Below are positions 35,730 through 44,236 of a stretch of DNA of 64,000 nucleotides, one piece after another; the first letter of the stretch is position 1; every line of letters begins with the position of its first letter. A program made the position numbers and the translations under genes. The notes under the pieces are model-generated. The model worked only from the letters and a program-made list of their open reading frames with translations, had not been told where the DNA came from and ran no database searches. Source of the stretch: Arthrobacter sp. NtRootA1. GTDB lineage: Bacteria; Actinomycetota; Actinomycetes; Actinomycetales; Micrococcaceae. The stretch covers positions 2,294,001 to 2,358,000 of the forward strand of contig NZ_AP024630.1 in the NCBI RefSeq assembly GCF_019976975.1, given 5' to 3'.

Positions 35730-36677
35730 ATGACCCGCGATGCCCAGGGAACCATTCTTGTGGCCCCTCACCATTTCCCGGACCTGGACCGCGAGCACGC
35801 GCTCGCGGAGGAGTTCGGTTACACACTCAACGCCGCGGCAGACACCGATGCCTTCCGTGACGGGCTTCCCGAAGCCGACATCGTGATGATCACGCCCTAT
35901 GCCAAGCTCACTGCCGCCGATTTCCAGTTGATGACCAAGTGCCGGGCAGTGATCCGGTACGGAATCGGCTACGACAACATCGACGTCGCCGCAGCCACCG
36001 AAGCGGGCATCCCGGTCTCGATCGTTCCCGGCACGGCGTCGGAGGAAGTCGCCTCCCATGCCTTCGCGATGGGCCTGGCGCTGGCCCGCCGCCTGCCTGC
36101 CGGAAACGCCGCCATCGACAACCTTGGCTGGGCCGGAACCATCGGCTACGACACCCCTGTCCTCTCCGAGCTTGAGGTCGGCGTCCTGGGCATGGGCCGC
36201 ATCGGGCAGCATGTGGCCCGCATGTATTCGGCTGTAGGAGCCCGCGTCCGCGCCTATGATCCCTTTGTCACGGAGAGTTTCGTGGAGATGACCGGGCTGC
36301 AGGACATCCTGGAGAATTCCGACGTCGTTTCCCTCCACCTGCCGCTGAACGACGAAACGGCGAACCTCATCTCCACCGAAGTGCTCGCGAAAATGCGCAA
36401 AGGCACGGTGATCGTCAACGTGTCCCGCGGCGGCCTCATCGATGAAGCCGCGCTCGCCGAGGCACTGGCCTCCGGACACATTGCAGGCGCCGGCATCGAT
36501 ACCTTCGCCCAGGAGCCGCTCGGTGCTGATCACCCGCTGCGGACGGCACCAAACGCCATCCTCACGCCGCACATCGCTTGGCGTTCCAACCGGTCGACAG
36601 GTGCCCTGCAGGACGGTGCCGTGGAGCGCGTACGCCTCGCGCTAACCGGGCAGCCGCTCATCGACCTCGTGAACTGA
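35730..36677 (+). CDS. D-2-hydroxyacid dehydrogenase (NAD-dependent)
   Basis: 315 aa from ATG 35730 (AGGA 9 nt upstream). The frame is open from 35538, but that part overlaps the operator region and is not protein-like. Motifs: G-V-L-G-M-G-R-I-G-Q-H-V-A-R (NAD fold), V-N-V-S-R-G-G-L-I-D (catalytic Arg loop), D-T-F-A-Q-E-P-L (Glu) and T-P-H-I-A-W (catalytic His). It reversibly oxidises a 2-hydroxy acid to a 2-oxo acid; the closest branch is phosphoglycerate dehydrogenase-like. First structural gene after the activator; its stop lies inside a 17-bp tandem repeat. Confidence 0.92.
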   Translation: MTRDAQGTILVAPHHFPDLDREHALAEEFGYTLNAAADTDAFRDGLPEADIVMITPYAKLTAADFQLMTKCRAVIRYGIGYDNIDVAAATEAGIPVSIVPGTASEEVASHAFAMGLALARRLPAGNAAIDNLGWAGTIGYDTPVLSELEVGVLGMGRIGQHVARMYSAVGARVRAYDPFVTESFVEMTGLQDILENSDVVSLHLPLNDETANLISTEVLAKMRKGTVIVNVSRGGLIDEAALAEALASGHIAGAGIDTFAQEPLGADHPLRTAPNAILTPHIAWRSNRSTGALQDGAVERVRLALTGQPLIDLVN

Positions 36678-36719
36678 AACGACTCGTGAACTGAAACGAC
36701 TTGTGAACTGAAAAGACTG
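36669..36719. repeat. Three 17-bp tandem repeats over a stop codon
   Basis: Unit GTGAACTGAAACGACTC occurs at 36669, 36686 and 36703; the last copy has two changes. The first copy contains the dehydrogenase stop TGA; each copy repeats a V-N-stop-like GTG-AAC-TGA. Looks like recent slippage duplication between stop and next ribosome site. Confidence 0.85.
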
Positions 36720-36731
36720 GAGAAACCCGAC

Positions 36732-38027
36732 TTGGCTACCACCAATCATTTGGAAGACCTTGCTGCATTGCAGAACCCTGCAGAGGATCCGCACCTGCGC
36801 CGCGGTCCGCGCGGCTTCCCGCTGCTGCCTGGCGGCTACGGCCGGTCAACCTACTACACCGGCGCTCCGAGCCCGTACGCCATCAAGGGCGAGGGCTATC
36901 GGGTGTGGGATGACCGCGGCCGTGAACTGATCGACGCGAACAACAACTTCACCTCCCTGATCCACGGCAACGCCCACCCGGAAATCACCGAAGCTGCAAC
37001 CAAGGCCCTCACCATGGGTGCAAGCTGGGGCATCCCGAACCTCTACGAATGGGAACTCGCCGAACTCCTCCTCGGCCGCCTTCCCGAACTGGACCAGGTC
37101 CGTTTCGCGAACTCCGGCACCGAAGCCGTCATGTCCGCGATCCGCATCGCCCGTGCCAGCACCGGCCGTGAGCGCGTTATCGTCACCAAGGGTGGATACC
37201 ACGGAACGTCCGAGGTTGCCCTGGTTCCCGGTGGACCGTCCTACCAGCGCGGCGTCACCCGCGGCGTGATCGACGACGTCACAGCGGTTCCGCTGAACGA
37301 CGTCGAATTCCTTCGCCAGGCGGTTGAGGCCGCTCCGGATGCGTACGCAGCCATCATCCTGGATCTGCTGCCCAACCGTGCCGGCCTCCTCACCATCAAC
37401 GGGGAGTTCGTCCGGACTGCCCGGGAGCTGGCCACCCGTTACGGCATTGTCCTGATCATCGATGAGGTCATCAGCCTCCGCCTTGGCTACAGCGGCTTCA
37501 GCGGCGAATACGGGGTTACCCCGGATCTGCTGACCACGGGCAAGCTCATCGGCGGCGGATTTCCCGTCGGAGCAGTCTGCGGCAAGGCCGAGCTGATGGC
37601 CGAGGTGGACCCGACGCGCCCCGGCAGCCTGCCGCACGGTGGCACGTTCTCCGGCAACCCCGTCAGCATGGCAGCCGGTTCCGTCGCCCTGCGCCTCTAC
37701 ACCGAAGATGAGGTCAAGCGCCTGAACCAGTTGGGCGACACCGCCCGCGACACGGTCAACGCCAGGGTTGCCGAAGCCGGTTGGGAGATCCGTGGCCGCG
37801 GCTCGCTCCTCCGCGCGGTTCCGGCCGGTGCGGAGAAGGTGGACGAGCACACCCAGCACAAGCTGTGGTGGGCCTCCTACGAGCGCGGCCTGCTCGGCTC
37901 CCCGGCCAACCTGCTGTCCCTGTCCACGCCCATGGACGAAAAGGTGGTCGCTGACATTACCGACCGCCTGGCCGACGCAGTCCTGGCCGTCGCCTCGGAG
38001 GCTTCCACCACGGAAGGCGCAAAGTAA
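36732..38027 (+). CDS. Class III aminotransferase (GSA aminomutase-like)
   Basis: 431-aa PLP enzyme, start TTG 36732 with GGAGA 8 nt upstream. R-F-A-N-S-G-T-E-A-V-M-S-A-I-R, I-I-D-E-V-I-S-L-R-L and the lysine in T-T-G-K-L-I-G-G-G-F-P-V-G-A are present. Close relative of the aminotransferase at 21684, and again near a hyuA-hyuB pair, so this enzyme type seems tied to the hydantoinase-family pathway. Its stop is 2 bp before the next start. Confidence 0.92.
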   Translation: MATTNHLEDLAALQNPAEDPHLRRGPRGFPLLPGGYGRSTYYTGAPSPYAIKGEGYRVWDDRGRELIDANNNFTSLIHGNAHPEITEAATKALTMGASWGIPNLYEWELAELLLGRLPELDQVRFANSGTEAVMSAIRIARASTGRERVIVTKGGYHGTSEVALVPGGPSYQRGVTRGVIDDVTAVPLNDVEFLRQAVEAAPDAYAAIILDLLPNRAGLLTINGEFVRTARELATRYGIVLIIDEVISLRLGYSGFSGEYGVTPDLLTTGKLIGGGFPVGAVCGKAELMAEVDPTRPGSLPHGGTFSGNPVSMAAGSVALRLYTEDEVKRLNQLGDTARDTVNARVAEAGWEIRGRGSLLRAVPAGAEKVDEHTQHKLWWASYERGLLGSPANLLSLSTPMDEKVVADITDRLADAVLAVASEASTTEGAK

Positions 38028-38029
38028 CC

Positions 38030-38929
38030 ATGAAGATCGTTTCCTACGAACACGAGTCCGGCGTTCGCGGCGGTGTCCTGATCGACGACACCATCTATGA
38101 CCTGGAGCTGCTGCTGCAGGGTTCCCGCCAGGCCGTGCACGGAGCCACCTCGTCCGTCCGGGAATTCCTGGAATTCTACGGCGACAGGCTTGAAGCCATT
38201 TCGGCCGAGCTCGGCGCATTGGCCGGTCAGGACCCCGAAGCCCATGTGGGTGCCCCGGCCGATATTGGCTTGACCACACCTGTGCCCAATCCTTCCAAGG
38301 TGCTGTGCATCGGACTGAACTACAAGGACCACGTTGCCGAGACCGGCCGCGCGTTCCCGGAGTACCCGGACGTTTTCGCCAAGTTCGCCTCCACCATGGT
38401 TGGACCCGAAGACGAGATCGGCGGTGCGAAGGTCAGCGACAACCTCGACTTCGAAGGTGAACTCGCCGTAATCATCGGGCGCAAGGCCAGCGAGGTCAGC
38501 GAAGAAGAAGCCCTGAACTATGTTGCAGCGCTTGCCCCGCTGAACGATGTCACCGCCCGTGACCTGCAGTACCGCGGGACACAGTGGCTGGCAGGCAAGG
38601 CCGTGGACGGGTCAACCCCGTGGGGCCCGGCCTTGGTCACCTTGGACGAAGTGGGCGATCCCCAAAACCTGGACCTCGCAACCCGCGTGAACGGCATCGA
38701 AGTGCAGCGCTCCAACACGAGCTACCAGATCTTCCCGATCGCACGGATCGTCTCCTACCTCTCAAGCTTCCTCACCCTGGAACCTGGCGACGTCATTGCC
38801 ACAGGGACCCCGCAGGGCATTGGTGCCAAGCGGAATCCGCCTGTCTGGCTGGAACCGGGAGACACGGTGGAAATCGAGATCGAGAAGGTGGGGCTGCTCC
38901 GCAACACCGTGGGCAAGCCCCAGCTCTAA
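38030..38929 (+). CDS. Fumarylacetoacetate hydrolase (FAH) family protein
   Basis: 299 aa. Small N-terminal domain, then the FAH fold with L-C-I-G-L-N-Y-K-D-H-V-A-E, the metal ligands in D-F-E-G-E-L-A-V (Glu-x-Glu) and the Asp in N-D-V-T-A-R-D, plus the C-terminal T-G-T-P-Q-G-I-G loop. The family hydrolyses or decarboxylates/isomerises beta-diketo or 2-oxo acids (fumarylpyruvate, oxaloacetate, 2-keto-3-deoxy sugar acids). Coupled to the aminotransferase (2-bp gap). A 2-keto-3-deoxy acid from the dehydratase at 49918 would be a plausible substrate. Confidence 0.92.
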   Translation: MKIVSYEHESGVRGGVLIDDTIYDLELLLQGSRQAVHGATSSVREFLEFYGDRLEAISAELGALAGQDPEAHVGAPADIGLTTPVPNPSKVLCIGLNYKDHVAETGRAFPEYPDVFAKFASTMVGPEDEIGGAKVSDNLDFEGELAVIIGRKASEVSEEEALNYVAALAPLNDVTARDLQYRGTQWLAGKAVDGSTPWGPALVTLDEVGDPQNLDLATRVNGIEVQRSNTSYQIFPIARIVSYLSSFLTLEPGDVIATGTPQGIGAKRNPPVWLEPGDTVEIEIEKVGLLRNTVGKPQL

Positions 38930-38953
38930 CCCCCTGCAAGCTCAACGAAAGTA

Positions 38954-41053
38954 ATGAAGACCATGAGTGATGTACAAACACAAGCAAGTGAGGCCAGGTA
39001 CCGCATCGCCGTCGACACCGGCGGAACCTTCACCGACGTCGTAGTCGGGTCCAACAGCGGTGACATGGCGGTCGGCAAGGCGTTGACCACCTACGATCGC
39101 GTGTTCACCGGCTTCGAAGCGTCCGTACGCCGCGCAGCCGAGTCCGTTGGCTGGAGCGGCGACGATGTTCTGCGCAACGCAGACGTCATTGTCTACGGCA
39201 CCACCCACGCCACCAATGCAGTGCTCACCGGCAAGGTCGCCAAAACTGCGCTGCTGACCACGGACGGTTTTGCCGACACCCTGCTGCTGCGCGAAGGCGG
39301 CCGCCGCGACGCGTTCGATTCCAAGGCCGCCTACCCGCCGCCGTATGTTCCCCGCCAGCTGACCTTCGAAATCACTGAACGCATCTCTGCCGAAGGCGAC
39401 GTCCTGGTGCCGTTGGACGAGAAGCACGTGCGCGAGGTCCTCGGTTCCTTCAAGGAACAGGGCATCGAGGCCGTTGCGGTTTCCTTCCTGTGGTCCATCA
39501 TCAACGACGCCCACGAGAAGCGCGTTGCCGAGCTGATCCAGGAGATTCTCCCCGGCGTCCCGTACACGCTCTCCAACGAAGCCAACCCCACCATCCGCGA
39601 ATACCGCCGCTCCTCGGCAGCCTCGATCGACGCTTCCCTGAAGCCGCTAATGGCCGACCACCTGGGCAAGCTCCGCTCCGACCTCCAGGAATACGGCTTC
39701 GCCGGGGACCTGCTGGTGGTCACCTCCGAAGGTGCCGTGCTCGACGTCGCCGACGTCCTGGACCGTCCCGTCCTACTGCTGAACTCCGGCCCGTCCATGG
39801 CGCCGCTGGTGGGCGCTGCGGCTGCTCCGGACCGCGACACCGTGGTTGTCTGCGACATGGGCGGCACCACCTTCGACGTCTCCCTGGTGGAGGAAGGCGT
39901 GGTCCGCCACACCCGTGAAGCCTGGCTGGGCGAGCCTTTCGTGGGGCACCTCACCGGTCTGTCCTCCGTTGCGGTGTCCAGCATCGGCGCCGGTGGCGGC
40001 AGCATCGCATGGATCGACGGCGGTGGGCTGCTTCGAGTGGGTCCGCAGAGTGCGCGCAGCACTCCCGGCCCGGCAGCGTACGGCCGCGGCGGCGAAGAAC
40101 CCACCGTCACCGACGCCTGCGTCGCCCTTGGCTACCTCGACACAGAGGGCTTCGAAGGCGGGTTCACCCTGAACCGCGAAGCCGCCATCAAGGCCATCGA
40201 CACCCGCATCGCCGGGCCGTTGAAGATGGATACCCTGCAGGCTGCCCAGGCAATCCTGGATGTCTCCGCCAACCACATGGCCACTGCCATCCGCCAGGCT
40301 TCGTTGGAGCAGGGCGTGGACCCGCGCGGTGCCCTCATTGTTGCCGGTGGCGGCGCCGGTGCCATGGTTGCCGCGGCGATCGGCAAGCTTCTGGAAGCAG
40401 ACACCATCCTCATCCCGGCGACCGCCGGCGTCCTGGCCGCCTACGGAGCCCACCGCGCCCCGATCGCCACCGAGTTCCTCTCGCCACTGCACAACGACAC
40501 CCGCAGTTTCGACGCCGGTTCGGCCTCCCGCGCAGTGGAGGACCTGACAGCCAAGGCTGAAGTCTTCATCAAGCGCTTCGACGGCGTGGGCGAGGCGCCC
40601 AACGTCACGTACTTCGTGGATGCCCGATACCCCGGCCAGGCCTGGGACCTCCGGGTCTACCTCGACGCCGCCCCAGACACGTCCGGTGACGCGGCCGGCA
40701 TCATTGAGCGCGCCTTCCACGAAGAGCACGATCGCCGCAACGGCACCCACGATCCGGACAGCCGCGTGGAGATCATCACCTGGGGTGTCCGCGTGGAAAT
40801 TCCGCGGCCGGAACATCTCAAGTCCGAGAGCGAACTCAGCCGCACCGCGGAGATCCACCGCACTGACAGCATTGTTTTTGGCGGCGAACCGTTCAGCACC
40901 CAGCGCTACCGCGGCGTGACGCTCGCCCCGCGCGACAAGATCGTCGGCCCAGCCGTCATCGACCAGCCAACCACCACCATCGTCGTGCCGCCGGAGTGGG
41001 ACGCCACGCTCGATGAACGATCCAACATCTACCTCACCCGTAAGGAGGCGTAA
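38954..41053 (+). CDS. hyuA: Hydantoinase A / oxoprolinase family subunit, second copy
   Basis: 699 aa; ATG 38963 is an equally possible start. V-D-T-G-G-T-F-T-D-V-V at the N-terminus and C-D-M-G-G-T-T-F-D-V in the middle bind ATP; S-T-P-G-P-A-A-Y-G-R-G-G and V-A-G-G-G-A-G-A-M are family blocks. Clearly diverged from the hyuA at 27739, so it is a separate lineage, not a recent duplicate. The B subunit follows 2 bp after the stop. Confidence 0.93.
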   Translation: MKTMSDVQTQASEARYRIAVDTGGTFTDVVVGSNSGDMAVGKALTTYDRVFTGFEASVRRAAESVGWSGDDVLRNADVIVYGTTHATNAVLTGKVAKTALLTTDGFADTLLLREGGRRDAFDSKAAYPPPYVPRQLTFEITERISAEGDVLVPLDEKHVREVLGSFKEQGIEAVAVSFLWSIINDAHEKRVAELIQEILPGVPYTLSNEANPTIREYRRSSAASIDASLKPLMADHLGKLRSDLQEYGFAGDLLVVTSEGAVLDVADVLDRPVLLLNSGPSMAPLVGAAAAPDRDTVVVCDMGGTTFDVSLVEEGVVRHTREAWLGEPFVGHLTGLSSVAVSSIGAGGGSIAWIDGGGLLRVGPQSARSTPGPAAYGRGGEEPTVTDACVALGYLDTEGFEGGFTLNREAAIKAIDTRIAGPLKMDTLQAAQAILDVSANHMATAIRQASLEQGVDPRGALIVAGGGAGAMVAAAIGKLLEADTILIPATAGVLAAYGAHRAPIATEFLSPLHNDTRSFDAGSASRAVEDLTAKAEVFIKRFDGVGEAPNVTYFVDARYPGQAWDLRVYLDAAPDTSGDAAGIIERAFHEEHDRRNGTHDPDSRVEIITWGVRVEIPRPEHLKSESELSRTAEIHRTDSIVFGGEPFSTQRYRGVTLAPRDKIVGPAVIDQPTTTIVVPPEWDATLDERSNIYLTRKEA

Positions 41054-41055
41054 CC

Positions 41056-42816
41056 GTGACCCGCGAATTCGATCCCGTAAAGCTCTCGGTCCTTGCCAAC
41101 GCATTCGACGGCATTGTCCGCGAGATGACCAGCGGCCTGCTCCGCTCCGCCCGCTCATCCGTCATCAACACCGCCCGCGACTTCTCCTGTGCCGTACTTA
41201 CTGCGGACAACCAGTTGCTCGCCGCGGCCGAAGGTGTCCCGGTACACGTCTTCGGTGCTGGACCCCTGGGCGAGGACATGGTGGAACTACATAAGGACAT
41301 CCGCGAAGGCGACGCGTTCCTGCACAACGATCCCTACATGGGTAACTCGCACGCCGCAGACCACGTGATCCTGGTGCCCATCTTCATCCAGGGACGCCAC
41401 CTCTTCACTGCCGTGACCAAGGCCCACCAAGCCGACTGCGGCAACTCGCTTCCCACCACCTTCTTCGCCACAGCGCGGGACGTGTACGAGGAAGGCGCGC
41501 TGATCTTCCCCTGCGTCCGGATCCAGCGCGACTACACGGACATCGACGACATCATCCGCATGTGCCGGTCCCGCATCCGTGTTCCCGACCAGTGGTACGG
41601 CGACTACCTCGCATCCGTCGGTGCGTCCCGCATCGCCGAGCGCCGCATCCACGAGCTCGCAGAAAAGTTCGGAGTGGATGACCTGGTGGACTTCGTGGAC
41701 GCCTGGTTCGACTACTCCGAGCGGCTGACCGCCAGCGCAATCGAGAAGCTGCCCGAGTTCGTCCTCCATGGCACCTCTGCCCACGACCCCTTCCCCGGCA
41801 CCGGACCGGACGGCGTGCAGCTGCAGGCGACCCTCGAGGTCAAGCCCAAGCAGGGCAAGATTGTGATCGACCTGCGCGACAATCCGGACAACCTTCCCAA
41901 CGGCTTGAACCTCACCAAGGCAACGGCCACCGGCGCCGCCTTGGCCGGCATCCTTTCCGGCATCCCGGAGAACCTGCCCAGCAACGCCGGAACCTTCCGC
42001 CGGGTGGAGGTGCTGTTGCGTGATGGTTGTGCCGTCGGCGTTCCCAAGCACCCCTACTCCTGCTCCTCGGGAACCACCAACCTCGCCGACCGCGTGGTGA
42101 ACATCGTCCAGGCCGCGTTCTCCCAGATCGACGACGGATACGGCACCGCCGAGGGCGCGGCCGGCCAGGCGCCAGCCAAGTCGGTCATTTCCGGAACGGA
42201 CGAACGCAACGGCAACGCCTACGTGAACCAAATCCTGGTCGGCGGCGTCGGCGGTCCGGCTACCCCGTTCGTTGACGGATGGCCTACCTACCAGCGTCCT
42301 GTGTGCGGCGCCCTGTTGTACCACGACAGCGTGGAAGTGGACGAGCAGCGCTACCCGATCCTGGTCCACGAACGCACCCTGGTAGCCGACACCGGCGGAG
42401 CCGGCCGCCAGCGCGGCGGACTCGCAACACGCGTCACCATGGAGCCCCGCGGGGAGAGCGTGACTCTCACCTACGGCATCGAAGGCAAGATCAACCCGCC
42501 CAAGGGTGTCCGTGGCGGACACGACGGGGCAGAACCTTCCGCCTGGGTGGAAGACCTCAAGACCGGCGAACGACGCGAGATCCCGGTGGTGGGCCGCTAC
42601 GACCTGCAATCGGGAGAGAAGGTCGTCTCCATCACCCCCGGCGGTGGTGGCTACGGCGACCCGCTGGAGCGCGACGTCCTGGCAGTCCTCGACGACTACC
42701 GCGAGTCCCGCGTCACTCTCGAGGCAGCAGTAGCCGATTACGGCGTGGTCATCACCGAAGGCGCTGTGGACGAGGCAGCTACGGCCAGGATCCGCGAAGA
42801 ACGCCTGGCCGGCTAG
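41056..42816 (+). CDS. hyuB: Hydantoinase B / oxoprolinase family subunit, second copy
   Basis: 586 aa, GTG start 41056 with AAGGAGG 7 nt upstream. H-N-D-P-Y-M-G-N-S-H-A-A-D-H (metal/active-site region near residue 95), V-G-G-V-G-G, R-Y-P-I-L-V-H-E-R-T-L-V-A-D-T-G-G-A-G-R and I-T-P-G-G-G-G-Y-G-D-P identify the family. With hyuA it should perform an ATP-dependent ring opening or carboxylation. Confidence 0.93.
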   Translation: MTREFDPVKLSVLANAFDGIVREMTSGLLRSARSSVINTARDFSCAVLTADNQLLAAAEGVPVHVFGAGPLGEDMVELHKDIREGDAFLHNDPYMGNSHAADHVILVPIFIQGRHLFTAVTKAHQADCGNSLPTTFFATARDVYEEGALIFPCVRIQRDYTDIDDIIRMCRSRIRVPDQWYGDYLASVGASRIAERRIHELAEKFGVDDLVDFVDAWFDYSERLTASAIEKLPEFVLHGTSAHDPFPGTGPDGVQLQATLEVKPKQGKIVIDLRDNPDNLPNGLNLTKATATGAALAGILSGIPENLPSNAGTFRRVEVLLRDGCAVGVPKHPYSCSSGTTNLADRVVNIVQAAFSQIDDGYGTAEGAAGQAPAKSVISGTDERNGNAYVNQILVGGVGGPATPFVDGWPTYQRPVCGALLYHDSVEVDEQRYPILVHERTLVADTGGAGRQRGGLATRVTMEPRGESVTLTYGIEGKINPPKGVRGGHDGAEPSAWVEDLKTGERREIPVVGRYDLQSGEKVVSITPGGGGYGDPLERDVLAVLDDYRESRVTLEAAVADYGVVITEGAVDEAATARIREERLAG

Positions 42817-42853
42817 CACCAGGGCTACCGCAACTAGCACCGGGCTATCGCAA
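42813..42853. repeat. About 20-bp imperfect tandem repeat over hyuB stop
   Basis: A 21-nt unit beginning CTAGCACCAGGGCTACC, with the stop TAG in its first bases, is followed directly by a 20-nt variant beginning CTAGCACCGGGCTATC. It is the second case in this cluster of a stop codon duplicated within a short tandem repeat. Confidence 0.75.
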
Positions 42854-42855
42854 CC

Positions 42856-42888
42856 CATCCCGGGGCGGGGTATCCTCGCCCCGGGATG
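42856..42888 (+). terminator. Terminator after hyuB
   Basis: 12-bp stem (arm CATCCCGGGGCG) with a 9-nt loop, 28 bp before the next gene. Weak U content, so possibly partial. Confidence 0.65.
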
Positions 42889-42916
42889 TTCCAACAATCA
42901 TTTAACGGAGATTCAC

Positions 42917-44050
42917 ATGGAACCCATTCGAGTCGGCATCATCGGCGTCGGAAACGTCCTCAACCAATACCTGGACAAGATCGGCGTCCACCCCGACGTC
43001 AACATCGTGGCGCTCGCGGATGTGAACCCCGAGGCAGTGCGGAAGCGCGCCGCCGAATACGACGTTCTCAAAGCCCTCACACCCGACGAGCTGCTGGCAG
43101 ATAAGGACGTGGAGTTGGTCCTCAACCTCACGCCGCCCAAGCTCCATGCACCAGTGACGCTCCAGGCGATCGCGGCCGGCAAGCACGTCCTCTCCGAGAA
43201 GCCCTTCGCAACATCCCTTGAGGAAGCCAAGCAGATCCTGGACGCAGCACGGGAAGCCGGCGTCAAAGTAGGCTCCGCGCCCACCACGTTCCTGGGTTCC
43301 GGCATGCAGACCAGCCGCAAGCTCATCGACGACGGCTGGATCGGCGAGCCGGTGGCGGCCTTCGCATCCTTCGCGTGCCGGGGCTATGAGCACTGGCACC
43401 CGAACGTGGACCCGTTTTACAGCCCCGGGGCTGGCCCCATGCTGGACATCGGACCGTATTTGATCACCAACCTGGTGAACTTCTTCGGCCCGGTGAAGCG
43501 GGTCTCCGCGACCACGCCGCGTTCGTCCGAGACCCGTCCCCGCCCGGGCAAAGAGGGCGAAGTCATCCAGATCCAGACCCCGACGCACGTCACGGGCACC
43601 CTCGACTTCGAGTCCGGCGCTGCTGCCACTGTGATCGTCAGCTGGGACATCTGGAACCACAACCTGCCGCACCTGGAGATCTACGGCACCGGAGGATCCC
43701 TCGCTGCACCCAACCCGGATCACTTCTCCGGCGCTCCCGTGCTGCGCCGCGGCGAGCCGGGTGACCTCGCGCTGGACATGACGCCCCCGGGCGGTGGCGA
43801 CTGGCGCGAAACTCCGATCACCCACCGTGACGACGCCTACCGCGGCATCGGTCTGGCCGAGTTCGGCTACGCCATCCGCAACGGCCTGGAACCCCGGACG
43901 GGCGGCGACTTCGCCTACCACGTGCTGGAGGTCCTCCTGGCCTTCGAGGCATCCTCGGAGCAGGGCAAGCACATCGAAATCGAAAGCACCTGCGAACGTC
44001 CCCGGCCGCTGCCATCGGTAGGGCCGCAGGAGCCATACCGCTTCGACTAA
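42917..44050 (+). CDS. Gfo/Idh/MocA-family oxidoreductase
   Basis: 377 aa NAD(P)-dependent dehydrogenase. N-terminal Rossmann fold V-G-I-I-G-V-G-N-V-L-N-Q-Y, S-E-K-P-F-A-T-S (the catalytic EKP lysine) and C-terminal alpha/beta domain with D-I-G-P-Y-L-I-T-N. The family oxidises ring or chain hydroxyls of inositols, inosamines and sugars. ACGGAG about 7 nt upstream. A strong terminator follows, so this closes the hyuA-hyuB transcript. Confidence 0.92.
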   Translation: MEPIRVGIIGVGNVLNQYLDKIGVHPDVNIVALADVNPEAVRKRAAEYDVLKALTPDELLADKDVELVLNLTPPKLHAPVTLQAIAAGKHVLSEKPFATSLEEAKQILDAAREAGVKVGSAPTTFLGSGMQTSRKLIDDGWIGEPVAAFASFACRGYEHWHPNVDPFYSPGAGPMLDIGPYLITNLVNFFGPVKRVSATTPRSSETRPRPGKEGEVIQIQTPTHVTGTLDFESGAAATVIVSWDIWNHNLPHLEIYGTGGSLAAPNPDHFSGAPVLRRGEPGDLALDMTPPGGGDWRETPITHRDDAYRGIGLAEFGYAIRNGLEPRTGGDFAYHVLEVLLAFEASSEQGKHIEIESTCERPRPLPSVGPQEPYRFD

Positions 44051-44060
44051 GACAACCACC

Positions 44061-44112
44061 AAACAGCAGCCGACGTCGGTACTTGCGTGCCGCCGTCGGC
44101 TGCTGTTTTTTT
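44061..44112 (+). terminator. Strong intrinsic terminator
   Basis: 15-bp perfect stem (arm AAACAGCAGCCGACG), 18-nt loop, T7 tail. Ends the transcript that begins at the hydroxyacid dehydrogenase. Confidence 0.9.
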
Positions 44113-44134
44113 CGTGTCCGGGGAGGGTAGGTGG

Positions 44135-44151
44135 CGTCCCAAACTGGGACA
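44135..44151. promoter_or_regulatory. 17-bp regulon dyad, site C
   Basis: CGTCCCA-AAC-TGGGACA, 85 bp upstream of the iolD start and just after the terminator, so it marks a new promoter. Confidence 0.65.
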
Positions 44152-44236
44152 CAACTTTGCTTCCCCAAGGTGAAAACCTGATGTTCGGGCGAATCGGTTT
44201 GCAAATGCCGACGCACCTACGAATTTAGGAGAACGC

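Noticed and set aside
42887..42903. TGTTCCA half-site before the Gfo/Idh gene at 42917
   Set aside because: Left half fits, but the right half (ATCATTT) does not.
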